Below, in pieces: positions 57,353 through 64,000 of a stretch of DNA of 64,000 bases. The notes beneath the pieces were generated by a model. The model saw nothing but the letters and a program-made list of their open reading frames with translations, had not been told where the DNA came from and did no database searches. Source of the DNA: an uncultured Methanomethylovorans sp. (GTDB lineage: Archaea; Halobacteriota; Methanosarcinia; Methanosarcinales; Methanosarcinaceae); NCBI RefSeq assembly GCF_963678545.1, contig NZ_OY782870.1, positions 2,418,001-2,482,000 of the forward strand. The letters run 5' to 3'. The number at the start of each line of letters is the position of its first letter. The stretch's first letter is position 1. Made by a program: the position numbers and the translations under genes.

Positions 57353-57442
57353 TTCATATCCTCTCTTTGTTCTGACAACTACACGTTCCCCTTGCTGCTC
57401 ATTCTCCAAAATCCCTGTGTTCATGTATGCATGAAACTGCAC

Positions 57443-57763
57443 GGATCGTCAGCAATCCGCCCATGTTTCTCCAGGACATGGCGTTTAAAGCTCGAATAAC
57501 CCAAACGAGCACTTGCTTTGACGATCCCGGCTCCACCCGTCCACCATTTGGACAGCACCTGAGATTTTTATAGATAGTACATAAGATAACGAACATATTT
57601 AAGTGTTTTGAAATGAATTGGAGGAAAGGGCGAGGGTTTTGTATGGGAAAGAGTGTCGAGAATGCAGGTTGTGGTGGGTAGAAGATATGCACTAACTGTG
57701 CTAAAGGTGGTCGGCGTGGTTGAATTGATATTGAACTTCAGGGTACATTCTATATTCTGACTA
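57443..57763. other. Intergenic region upstream of wecB
   Basis: This 320-base gap holds the wecB leader and AT-rich promoter-like sequence near 57566-57601 on the minus strand. No gene is supported. Overlapping open frames on both strands lack ribosome sites and family motifs. Confidence 0.4.
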
Positions 57764-58150
57764 AACCACAGAGGGTACGAAAACTTGCTCGTATTCTCTG
57801 TGTGTCCTGTGGTAAAATAGGTATTGAACTCGAAGGTATTTTACGATATTAATAAACCACAGAGATCACAGAGGACACGGAGAGAGTTCTTACAGGGTAC
57901 TCTGCGTTCTCTGTGTACTCTGTGGTAAAATAGGGATTGAACTCGAAGGTATTTTACGATATTAATAAACCACAGAGATCACAGAGGACACGGAGATTGT
58001 TCTTGCATGGTACTCTGCATTCTCCGTGTACTCTGTGGTTAGTTCATATGAGTTGCTGTCCTGAAGGCATCCGCAGCACAAAGCCGCAATGATCACAAGA
58101 AAGCAAAGCCTGTTCTCACTTCTTTGCGCCTTAGCGTCCTTGCGTTGATA
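57764..58150. repeat. Tandem CCACAGAG hairpin repeats plus CACAAAG-type repeat
   Basis: Three consecutive hairpin units start at about 57764, 57854 and 57968. Each runs from AACCACAGAG to its approximate complement CTCTGTGTACTCTGTGGT. The second and third units are nearly identical, including a shared 40-base spacer beginning GAACTCGAAGGTATTTTACG. A second repeat type follows at about 58065-58150: GCATCCGCAGCACAAAG, then CTTTGCGCCTTAGCGTCC. Related copies occur at 34669-34745 and 63613-63738. These are extragenic, REP-like sequences. Confidence 0.75.
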
Positions 58151-58304
58151 AATAGTTACTTTTTTAATTGCCAGAACATATAGTCCATCAAAGATAAAAA
58201 AACACCTCTGACTGCTTTTCTAATAGGACCTTGTTCATACTGGTGAAGACACATATATACGTTGAAAACAATATTTAAGAACAAACTCCACGAGGTGCTA
58301 AAAA

Positions 58305-58556
58305 ATGCTCATCGAATATATCCAGGCAGCCCTTGAAAAGGCCAGATACGAAATTATAGAAGATGAGGAAACCTCTTATGGTGAAGTGCTGGAGCTAGAA
58401 GGTGTTTGGGCTACAGGCAATACCCTTGAAGAATGCAGGAGAAATCTTGAAGAGGTTATTGATGAGTGGATAGTTTTCCGGTTAAGGAGAGGCCTTATGC
58501 TTCCGCCAATAGGTAATCACGTAATAAAAGACTCCGGGGAAATTGCAGTTGCCTAA
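58305..58556 (+). CDS. hicB: HicB-type antitoxin
   Basis: The 83-residue protein has the HicB fold: YIQAALEKARYEIIEDEETS, then GEVLELEGVWATGNTLEECR, and RNLEEVIDEWIVFRLRRG. HicB blocks the HicA mRNA interferase and represses the operon. A GAGGTG ribosome site stands before the ATG. The downstream hicA frame overlaps its end and is inactivated by a stop, so this antitoxin seems to have lost its toxin. Confidence 0.85.
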   Translation: MLIEYIQAALEKARYEIIEDEETSYGEVLELEGVWATGNTLEECRRNLEEVIDEWIVFRLRRGLMLPPIGNHVIKDSGEIAVA

Positions 58557-58767
58557 GTTAGTGCCAGTTACCTGGCGAAACCTTGTTACAAGGCTAAGGT
58601 AATTGGGATTTGAAGGTCCGTTTTCTGGCGGAAAGCATTCTTTCATGACCAAAGGCGATCTCATCCTGACGATCCCAAATCCTCATAAAGACAGGATCAG
58701 TGTAGACCTGTTGCAAAGAATTCTTAAGCAGGCTCACATATCGAGAGAAGAGTGGCTTGGTGAATGA
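58549..58767 (+). pseudogene. hicA: hicA toxin pseudogene with one premature stop
   Basis: The frame starts at a TTG overlapping the hicB end and reads MPKLVPVTWRNLVTRLR, then a TAA at 58600-58602, then LGFEGPFSGGKHSFMTKGD and a full HicA C-terminus (ILTIPNPHKDRISVDLLQRI). The reading frame is otherwise intact over 73 codons, and the GGKHSF motif with the active-site His is kept. A single base change from a sense codon would explain the stop. Confidence 0.85.
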
Positions 58768-58768
58768 C

Positions 58769-59116
58769 CTAAGATATATAGGATGATCTTTTGTTTAAAA
58801 GTGCCTCAACGGCTTCTTTCAGGTATGGGATATCTTTCTTTGCGGTATTCCATACTTCATCAATGTCCACACCAAAATAAGCATGTATTAACTTATTCCT
58901 CATTCCTGCAATTTATTTCCAGGGGATTTGCGGATATTGTTCTGTTGTATCCCTGGAAAGGTTCTTTGTCGCCTCGCCGATGATTTCAAGCTGCCTGACA
59001 ACTCCATCTTGTATCAACCGTGTTTCGAGGAATTCATCATAAGTTACATTTGTATAATCTTCAATCTGGTTCACTGCATCCAGTATATGCCTCCGGAAAA
59101 AAGCATCACCCCTCAC
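58769..59116 (-). pseudogene. hepT: hepT toxin pseudogene with one premature stop
   Basis: The frame runs from a GTG at 59116 for 116 codons, the normal HepT/DUF86 length, but a TAA interrupts it at 58913-58915 (after QYPQIPWK). The N-terminal part has FFRRHILDAVNQIEDYTN and RQLEIIGEATKNLS; the part after the stop has GMRNKLIHAYFGVD, containing the R-x4-6-H-x-Y active-site motif. Loss of that motif makes the short product inactive. The overlapping antitoxin gene upstream is also broken. Confidence 0.85.
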
Positions 59117-59252
59117 AATAGAGCCTCTTGAGATCTGTTTTTACCATTGGAGCAATATAAGGGCTCAATGATCTTTCAGTGATAAGATCAACCTTTTTTC
59201 CAAGCAGGTTTCAAAAGCTTTCTCGGCCCTTACATGATCAATGAGACTTATG
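59106..59252 (-). pseudogene. mntA: mntA antitoxin remnant
   Basis: Only the C-terminal third remains: LLGKKVDLITERSLSPYIAP, then MVKTDLKRLYCEG and a stop that overlaps the hepT start, as in intact MntA-HepT operons. The sequence before it is in another frame (LIDHVRAEKAFE), so a frameshift is present. The nucleotidyltransferase active site (GSFARG...DSDIDL) is missing, because the hicA gene ends directly upstream. Confidence 0.7.
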
Positions 59253-59253
59253 C

Positions 59254-59487
59254 TTAGACTCTCTGCCTCAGTTGTTCGTACAGTTCGCGAGGTATCTTAA
59301 CCTGCTTTAGAATCTCTTTGATAAGACCGATACCAAGTTCTTCGTTACCATGCACTGGCACGACAGTTCTTCTGCCGTCCGGATGCGCATATCTTGCATG
59401 ACTGCCAACCTGGTGAACTTTCACAAAACCTGACAATTCAAGTATTTTGCACATTTGTCTCCCCGTAACAGGGAGAAATCTACTCAT
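59254..59487 (-). CDS. hicA: HicA-type toxin, intact copy
   Basis: The 77-residue protein begins MSRFLPVTGRQMCKILELSG and has the double-stranded RNA-binding-like fold with VHQVGSHARYAHPDGRRTVV, in which the Ser-His carries the catalytic His. The C-terminus KEILKQVKIPRELYEQL is typical. HicA cleaves mRNA when free of HicB. It overlaps the upstream hicB by four bases. This is the only HicAB pair in the island with both genes intact. Confidence 0.88.
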   Translation of the reverse strand: MSRFLPVTGRQMCKILELSGFVKVHQVGSHARYAHPDGRRTVVPVHGNEELGIGLIKEILKQVKIPRELYEQLRQRV

Positions 59488-59723
59488 ACCTTTACCTCTA
59501 CCTGTTGCAGACCAACGAACTTCATTGGCACAAAAGTATCTATTTCATCATCGGCCTCTAGACATACCTGGATAGCTTCCACGATTCTTTCCATTGCTTG
59601 CTCTACAGTTTGTCCCTGCGTATAACATCCTTGGATGTCCGGTACCTTTGCTACGTATATGCCATCTTCGTCCTGTTCTATAAGGACTGTAAAATTCAGC
59701 ATTCTATGCTTCATTCGGATCAC
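59484..59723 (-). CDS. hicB: HicB-type antitoxin, intact copy
   Basis: The 79-residue protein has FTVLIEQDEDGIYVAKVPDI and QGCYTQGQTVEQAMERIVEA, the HicB core with its partly degraded RNase H-like fold. A GTG at 59723 or an ATG at 59714 or 59702 could be the start. Its end overlaps hicA by four bases, so both are made from one message, with HicB neutralising HicA and repressing the promoter. Confidence 0.87.
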   Translation of the reverse strand: MIRMKHRMLNFTVLIEQDEDGIYVAKVPDIQGCYTQGQTVEQAMERIVEAIQVCLEADDEIDTFVPMKFVGLQQVEVKV

Positions 59724-59909
59724 ATTACAATTGTATATTTTTGTATTTAAAAGACATCATTGCTATATCATCCCATGTTAAATAGATACCAGATCAAAAG
59801 AGAACTAATATTGATACTTCAACTATTATCTCATCATTTGAAAAAATTAGTCCTCATTTCGGGGAAGTTTTTAAGATCAAGACGAGGATATTAAAAATAA
59901 GGTGCAAGC

Positions 59910-60133
59910 ATGAAGAAATACACATTACCTGTTGTAATAGAAAAAGATGAAGACAGGTATTTTGCTATGTGTCCGGCTCTTGAGGGCTGTTATTCCCAGG
60001 GAGATACATACGAAGAAGCACTTGAGAATATCAAAGATGCAATTCGGCTGGTCCTACGGACATGAAAGAATACGAAGAACTGGTTTCGGATATCAACTCA
60101 TTCAGCCTGGTAGCCGTTGAGGTCACCGCATGA
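59910..60133 (+). pseudogene. hicB: hicB antitoxin pseudogene, frameshifted
   Basis: The frame reads MKKYTLPVVIEKDEDRYFAM, then CPALEGCYSQGDTYEEALEN and IKDAIRLVLRT before a stop at about codon 52. In the next frame the family sequence continues as MKEYEELVSDINSFSLVAVE and VTA, ending with an ATGA overlap to the hicA remnant. A single indel near 60055 accounts for this. Confidence 0.78.
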
Positions 60134-60365
60134 GTGAAAAACTGCCACGAGTAACAGCTAAGCAGTTGAAAGTCTTGGATTTCAACTTGTACGCCAGTCG
60201 GGAAGTCACATGGTATTCCGAAATAACGAAGCAAAAAGGATTGTAATACCCTATCACACTGGGAAGAATTTACATCCGAAGATAGTGAGTTCTATTATTA
60301 AAGACATAGACTTAAGCATAGAAGATTTCAAAAAATATTATAGGACTTCAACTCATTTCGTTTAA
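60130..60365 (+). pseudogene. hicA: hicA toxin pseudogene, frameshifted
   Basis: The start MSEKLPRVTAKQLKVL is in one frame, and FQLVRQSGSHMVFRNNEAKR with IVIPYHTGKNLHPKIVSSII is in another, so a frameshift or small deletion lies near 60180. Apart from this the HicA layout is complete, including the GSH active site. Neither member of this pair can be made in full. Confidence 0.8.
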
Positions 60366-60575
60366 ATATAGAGAATATTTTATATTTCCTTTAAAAAAAA
60401 CTAAACGTTTTCAAAAAGCACATGTTTTAAAGTTGATTGCCTGCTCGCAATAGCATATTAAATTACACCCATTCAAGCTGTAGTGCATGGCCTATACACA
60501 TTTTGTGCTACCACTGTCCAGTATAGGTTACAGAGTTAGGATATATAGTTAATTAGTACAGATTCTCGCAGGACA

Positions 60576-60660
60576 TATCAGTGATAAGTATATGTACTTA
60601 TCATAAACTAACGATATGTATCACTGATACCTACATATAGTTATCACAATATAGTGATAA
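60576..60660 (+). promoter_or_regulatory. Cluster of palindromic operators upstream of the AbiEi-like gene
   Basis: Four palindromes share TATCA/TGATA half-sites: TATCAGTGATA at 60576-60586, a 22-base near-perfect palindrome at 60582-60603, GTATCACTGATAC at 60618-60630 and TTATCACAATATAGTGATAA at 60641-60660. The likely TATA box ACATATAG (60633-60640) lies between the last two, 26-33 bases before the ATG at 60666. A protein bound here would block the promoter, consistent with autoregulation by the encoded DNA-binding protein. Confidence 0.65.
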
Positions 60661-60665
60661 TTAAG

Positions 60666-61673
60666 ATGACACAGCAGATAGAAGAATATGATAAAATCCG
60701 TGCATACATTCAGGATTTTTTGGGCATTCCGGAAGGTTTGGATGAAATCGATGTCAAACAGGACTCCAGTGATCTCCCTTTCACACCTGACCTTATGCTA
60801 ATGAAAGCCGATGTAGTTTACATTGCAGAGATTAAATCCAAAGTAACTATCGATGTGATATCACGGTTGAATCTACTCCGTGACCTCTGGTTGAGAAACA
60901 AACCAGCAGAAAAGATACAGCTGGTTATTGCTGCTAAATACTTTCCTCAACGGGAAGAAGACCTGATGGAACAATTAGACATGCAGGCAATAAAACTCCC
61001 CTGGTCGTTCAAGTCTGAAAGCCGGGAGCAATACACACCCACAAACCAAAGAATAACATCCGAAAAGTCATGGAAAGTGATATCCTGCCTGCTTAAAGAG
61101 AAAATAACCTCAATACGGCAACTCTCACTTATAGAAAATGTTTCCTACGGATGGACGCATAAAACAATAAGAACATTGATGCAGCAAAACATCGTTAAGC
61201 AGAATAACAACCATGTAAGCATTTCAGATGTAAACAAACTCCTCAACGGTGTTGCATGGGAACGACCGCTTTCAAATCTAAAGATTGCCGAAATACGGAT
61301 CAAATTCGATGAAGCTATAACTGCCGCAAAAGAGATAACAGCCGCCTTTAAATCCCAGGATGATATGCCCCTTGGGTTCACCTCATATACTGCTGCATCA
61401 CTGTACACTGGTTATGGTGTACGTCATGATGCAGTATATGTTTACATGAAAACAGAACATTTAGGTTATTTAAAGGAACTTTTCGAGTCCAGCTCCAAAA
61501 AAGGAGTTTTAGCACTGATCTACCAGCCTGACAGGAAAATATTCCAGAACACACGGGAAATAGAAAGTATCAGGATAGTATCACCAGCTCAGACACTGCT
61601 TGATCTGGCAGGCATGGGTTATTGTGCAATGGATATGACAAAACAGATGGTTTCAGACTATGACACTATATGA
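60666..61673 (+). CDS. AbiEi-like regulator with N-terminal nuclease-fold-like domain
   Basis: The 335-residue protein has an N-terminal segment with a PD-(D/E)xK-like pattern (FTPDLMLM, then VYIAEIKSK; about residues 36-63). A winged-helix region follows at about 135-200 (TSIRQLSLIENVSYGWTHKT), then a C-terminal AbiEi-type sensor/antitoxin domain (GFTSYTAASLYTGYG; RIVSPAQTLLDLAGMG). AbiEi antitoxins repress their own operon and neutralise the AbiEii nucleotidyltransferase. I chose the ATG at 60666, because the TATA box spacing then gives a leaderless mRNA; a GTG at 60654 would lie inside the last operator. An AbiEii-like remnant is found 450 bases downstream. Confidence 0.75.
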   Translation: MTQQIEEYDKIRAYIQDFLGIPEGLDEIDVKQDSSDLPFTPDLMLMKADVVYIAEIKSKVTIDVISRLNLLRDLWLRNKPAEKIQLVIAAKYFPQREEDLMEQLDMQAIKLPWSFKSESREQYTPTNQRITSEKSWKVISCLLKEKITSIRQLSLIENVSYGWTHKTIRTLMQQNIVKQNNNHVSISDVNKLLNGVAWERPLSNLKIAEIRIKFDEAITAAKEITAAFKSQDDMPLGFTSYTAASLYTGYGVRHDAVYVYMKTEHLGYLKELFESSSKKGVLALIYQPDRKIFQNTREIESIRIVSPAQTLLDLAGMGYCAMDMTKQMVSDYDTI

Positions 61674-62124
61674 GCCCACCAAAGGATAATAGAACTGTCT
61701 TTAGTGGAGTTAAATGAGATAGGGTCCTTTTGAAATAACATTCAAATGGAGGATTTACTGAGGCTATTTTTAGCTGTAAGCAGTCAATAGAACCTCCCCC
61801 ATAAAAAGTACATCTTGATAATTGATTAATTACGCAAATCAGGACTTGTATAAGTCTAATACAGAAATGAAGTAGTAAAAATCCTTTAATGGCTACTTAT
61901 TGATATACAGGCTATTGTTACTGGTTTTTTAAATATCCAATTCTAACTAAATAAAGGGTAAATATGCCATTAAAAAAGAAATAAGACACTAATTAAGAGT
62001 AAAATGAAAAGTAACCTTGTTTTGAGATGTACATTTGAAGGGGGAATATGGATTAGTACTAAAATAGAGAAAATAAGTTATATTAATCCTAGAAATGAGT
62101 TCTATTTTCAAAGGGCCCTAAAAT
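61674..62124. other. Intergenic region between the AbiE-like genes
   Basis: The 450 bases between the regulator and the toxin remnant are AT-rich and hold no supported gene. In intact abiE operons the genes usually overlap or nearly so, which suggests an insertion or decay here. A GGAGG near 61750 has no reading frame behind it. Confidence 0.45.
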
Positions 62125-62829
62125 GAGATTATCCAATATCTGCAAGAAAAGTATGATGACACTGAACCAAAAGCAGTACTCATAGGTGGCTGGGCAGTAG
62201 ATTCCTATTATTCCTGGTTCGGATCCATAGACATCGATCTGGTCACAAATAGCCGGACACGAAAAGGAATAATGCATCATTTGAGAGAAAAACGAGGCTT
62301 TTAACCATACAGGCTTCCAGACCTATCCACAAGCGTGCAAAAATTGACAGAAGCCGGTCCCATAATTATTGATTTTGCCACATTGCAGAAGCCCTATTCT
62401 TTTGAAGGAATTGAAGATATATCCATGGATCTGCACATTCTTGAAGAAAACACGGAAATGAGAAAGATCCGTGGCGGCATAGAAATGGCTGTCCCCAACA
62501 GAGTAACACTACTGGTACTGAAATTGAAAGCAATATGGGATCGTCAGTACCGAATTAATAATGGCTTAAGTGACGATCTGCTATGGGAAACAGGAAAGGT
62601 CGTAAAGGACCGGGTTGATGTTCTTGCATTGCTGGATCCGGAACAGGGAGGAAGAAATTTAGACATATACGTGCTTGGCAAGCTGTTGAGAAATTATCCT
62701 TTCCTTGAAAAATCCTTAATTTCAGTATACGAAACAAATGAAGGCATAGAGAAATACGGCAGAATATCACAGAGTTTTGCCAAGGAGATCATTGAGCAAC
62801 TATTGTCTTTGACCCGTCAAGATTATTGA
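62125..62829 (+). pseudogene. AbiEii-like nucleotidyltransferase toxin pseudogene
   Basis: The frame reads EIIQYLQEKYDDTEPKAVLI, then GGWAVDSYYSWFGSIDIDLV, the nucleotidyltransferase GG...DxD motif. A TAA at 62302-62304 interrupts it after LREKRGF. The rest (from PYRLPDLST through IIIDFATLQKP and LLVLKLKAIWDRQ) stays in the same frame for 175 codons. The upstream start is also lost: the codon before GAG is AAT, preceded by a stop. The 62335 GTG could still produce a C-terminal piece lacking the active site. Confidence 0.75.
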
Positions 62830-62847
62830 GGAAGACATAAGTTCCTT

Positions 62848-63138
62848 TCATAGTATCTTTACTTCCTCTTTCATGATATGTTCCTTGATAAGAGGGTTTA
62901 TGGAATCATAGGTTATGACATCCACCTTCCTCCGGGATTCCCTTTCAAGTTCCAGTTCTAGTCTGGCAAGGTCAAAAAGGCTTTTTCGGCTTTTGAACTT
63001 AACAAGAATATCGATGTCACTATCCTCTTTAGCCTTGTTCCTCGCAAATGAACCAAAAATACCGGCTTTATCTACATCATTTTCTATCAGTGTTGGAACT
63101 ATGATCTGCTTGTACGTTTCGATCTGGTTCGCCGCCAT
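62848..63138 (-). CDS. mntA: MntA-type nucleotidyltransferase antitoxin, orphan
   Basis: The 96-residue protein has the minimal nucleotidyltransferase signature GIFGSFARNKAKEDSDIDILV near residues 25-45, followed by the family-typical SLFDLARLELELERESRRKVD. MntA neutralises HepT by adding AMP to it. A hepT gene would be expected directly downstream on this strand, but the gene is convergent with the AbiEii remnant only 18 bases away, so there is no partner. It may be an orphan or may serve a toxin elsewhere. Confidence 0.87.
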   Translation of the reverse strand: MAANQIETYKQIIVPTLIENDVDKAGIFGSFARNKAKEDSDIDILVKFKSRKSLFDLARLELELERESRRKVDVITYDSINPLIKEHIMKEEVKIL

Positions 63139-63197
63139 ATTATCACTATTCGTTTTAGTTATATGGATGATGCTTCTTAAAGTTTAGGGCAGTGTTG

Positions 63198-63266
63198 CTA
63201 AAAGGTATTCCCTTCCGTTGCTATTAATACAGATAGTATAATATTTGCATCAATGACAAACTCCAT
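63198..63266 (-). pseudogene. vapC: vapC toxin remnant (PIN domain N-terminus)
   Basis: The frame begins with an ATG directly after the vapB stop (TAAATG) and reads MEFVIDANIILSVLIATEGN before a stop at codon 23. FVIDANIILS is the first strand of PIN-domain ribonucleases with the first catalytic Asp. The remaining 110 or so residues are absent, so the toxin is truncated. Confidence 0.75.
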
Positions 63267-63497
63267 TTATACACCCAGATCTTTGTATCGCTGATTTAAA
63301 GACTCATTAATTTGCTTTCCGAGTTCAAGTGCATCTTCTTGTGACAACTGTGACCTGGAAGTTATGGCACGAAGTATCCTAAACTGATTGATCTTTATTC
63401 TGATAGCATCTCTTGCAACCTCTGACCAGTTTATTTCCTTTGAGAGACCCATCTCTTTCATCAGATCATCAGGAATAGATAGAGTTATTGTCGCCAT
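63267..63497 (-). CDS. vapB: VapB-type antitoxin
   Basis: The 76-residue protein starts MATITLSIPDDLMKEMGLSK, a ribbon-helix-helix strand and helix, followed by EINWSEVARDAIRIKI. The C-terminal half would wrap VapC. I prefer the ATG at 63497 to the longer frame from 63539, since the extra 14 residues do not fit the family. The partner vapC is truncated, so this antitoxin appears to be without its toxin. Confidence 0.8.
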   Translation of the reverse strand: MATITLSIPDDLMKEMGLSKEINWSEVARDAIRIKINQFRILRAITSRSQLSQEDALELGKQINESLNQRYKDLGV

Positions 63498-63612
63498 ATT
63501 CTCACAGATGTTAGTTCTAATATTACTAAATGTGGTCAATTATTAAAGGTGATTGCCTGGTTACTGCAATATACTATATTGAATCTGCACAGTTTGTGTG
63601 GTGCACTCCCCC

Positions 63613-63738
63613 CATACTCTCTGTGTTCTCTGTGGTTAGATCATATGAGATACTTTACTGAATACATCCGCAGCACAAAGAATCAAAAGATCAAGGAAAC
63701 AAAGAGTATTTTCATCTTTGCATCTTGAAGTTATCTAC
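63613..63738. repeat. Copy of the CCACAGAG/CACAAAG extragenic repeat
   Basis: ACTCTCTGTGTTCTCTGTGG at 63617-63636 is followed by TTAGATCATATGAGAT, then ATCCGCAGCACAAAG and a CAAAGAGTATTTTCATCTTTG hairpin region. The same order occurs at about 58021-58150, so this is a second copy of the composite repeat. The flanking 63540-63612 and 63739-63858 show no gene. Confidence 0.65.
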
Positions 63739-63858
63739 TACCTTACGTTAATTATAGACCATGAATATATCTATGGCAGGTATCTGGAACTTGAATTTAC
63801 ACAGAGCACGACCTATTGCAGAATACGAACATACGCCTTATTTTTGTTTTTTATTCAT

Positions 63859-64000
63859 TCAACACTTATTGAATCTGTGTCTTAATTTTGTATAGATTGA
63901 AGCTCTGGAATCTACAGCCAAAAAAGCGATTGTATCTGAATCTATGAGCTCAAAAACAATTCTGTATTTACCCACGCGATACCTGTAAAATTCAAAGCAT
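63859..64000 (-). CDS. RelE/ParE-type toxin, C-terminal part (runs off the window)
   Basis: Forty-six residues are seen: FEFYRYRVGKYRIVFELIDS, then DTIAFLAVDSRASIYTKLRH and RFNKC before the stop. The strands Y-R-Y-R-V-G-x-Y-R-I-V-F and the basic SR-x-S-I-Y-x-K-L end match RelE/ParE toxins, which either cleave mRNA on the ribosome or act on gyrase. The N-terminal half and any antitoxin lie beyond the window edge. Confidence 0.8.
   Translation of the reverse strand, partial: CFEFYRYRVGKYRIVFELIDSDTIAFLAVDSRASIYTKLRHRFNKC

Noticed and set aside
56939..57499. A 186-codon plus-strand open frame
   Set aside because: It is the shadow of the wecB gene, whose family motifs are clear on the minus strand.
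57764..58150. Possible CRISPR array from the regular CCACAGAG repeats
   Set aside because: The units are inverted-repeat hairpins of about 75-100 bases with near-identical spacers, not direct repeats with unique spacers, and no cas genes are nearby.

Overview
The window looks like chromosome from a cytochrome-containing methanogen of the order Methanosarcinales, probably family Methanosarcinaceae; the genus cannot be fixed from the sequence. The evidence is a membrane heterodisulfide reductase pair (hdrE-hdrD), a small siroheme sulfite reductase of the Methanosarcina type, a DUF1699 gene, an archaeal RNase P RNA, geranylgeranyl-reductase-family genes and surface proteins with FIVAR repeats and a PGF-pre-PGF domain. 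TATA boxes about 26-32 nt upstream of several start codons indicate leaderless archaeal transcripts.

Layout. Positions 1-7.6 kb hold metabolic genes: a methyltransferase, two tandem APC permeases, an iron-sulfur aldo/keto reductase with a TetR regulator, and a ferredoxin-nitroreductase fusion. Positions 7.7-13.7 kb are a minus-strand peptide/nickel-type ABC transporter operon headed by a methyltransferase, with an internal terminator after the binding protein. Positions 14-18.4 kb hold a shortened DUF1699 gene beside a dead IS5-like element, a zinc-ribbon protein, a Cache-type chemoreceptor, a DUF1059 gene that appears to start at a non-AUG codon, and the RNase P RNA. Positions 18.4-25.7 kb form a membrane-lipid island: two flavoprotein reductases flank an MprF-like aminoacyl-lipid synthase/flippase, next to an EmrB/QacA-type exporter. 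Positions 25.7-30 kb are a redox block: sulfite reductase, hdrE, hdrD and two DUF116 proteins. Positions 30.3-37.5 kb encode envelope proteins, including three tandem leaderless membrane hydrolase paralogues and a large FIVAR surface protein.

Positions 38.1-57.4 kb are a low-GC surface-glycan locus with glycosyltransferases, a Wzx-type flippase, an ATP-grasp/NodB/PHP trio, a FkbM methyltransferase and a sugar-nucleotide operon (rmlB, epimerase, RfbH-type 3-dehydrase, rmlA) plus wecB. It is interrupted by insertion-sequence debris and by one complete IS256-type element with an 8-bp target duplication. Positions 57.5-64 kb are an accessory island of extragenic hairpin repeats and toxin-antitoxin loci. 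Most of its toxins are broken by single stops, frameshifts or truncation, while several antitoxins stay intact.

The strongest candidates for undescribed biology are the double-reductase/MprF lipid island, the ATP-grasp/NodB/PHP trio, the iron-sulfur RfbH-type dideoxysugar branch with no visible reductase partner, the three leaderless hydrolases, and the decaying toxin island with its palindrome-controlled AbiEi-like regulator.
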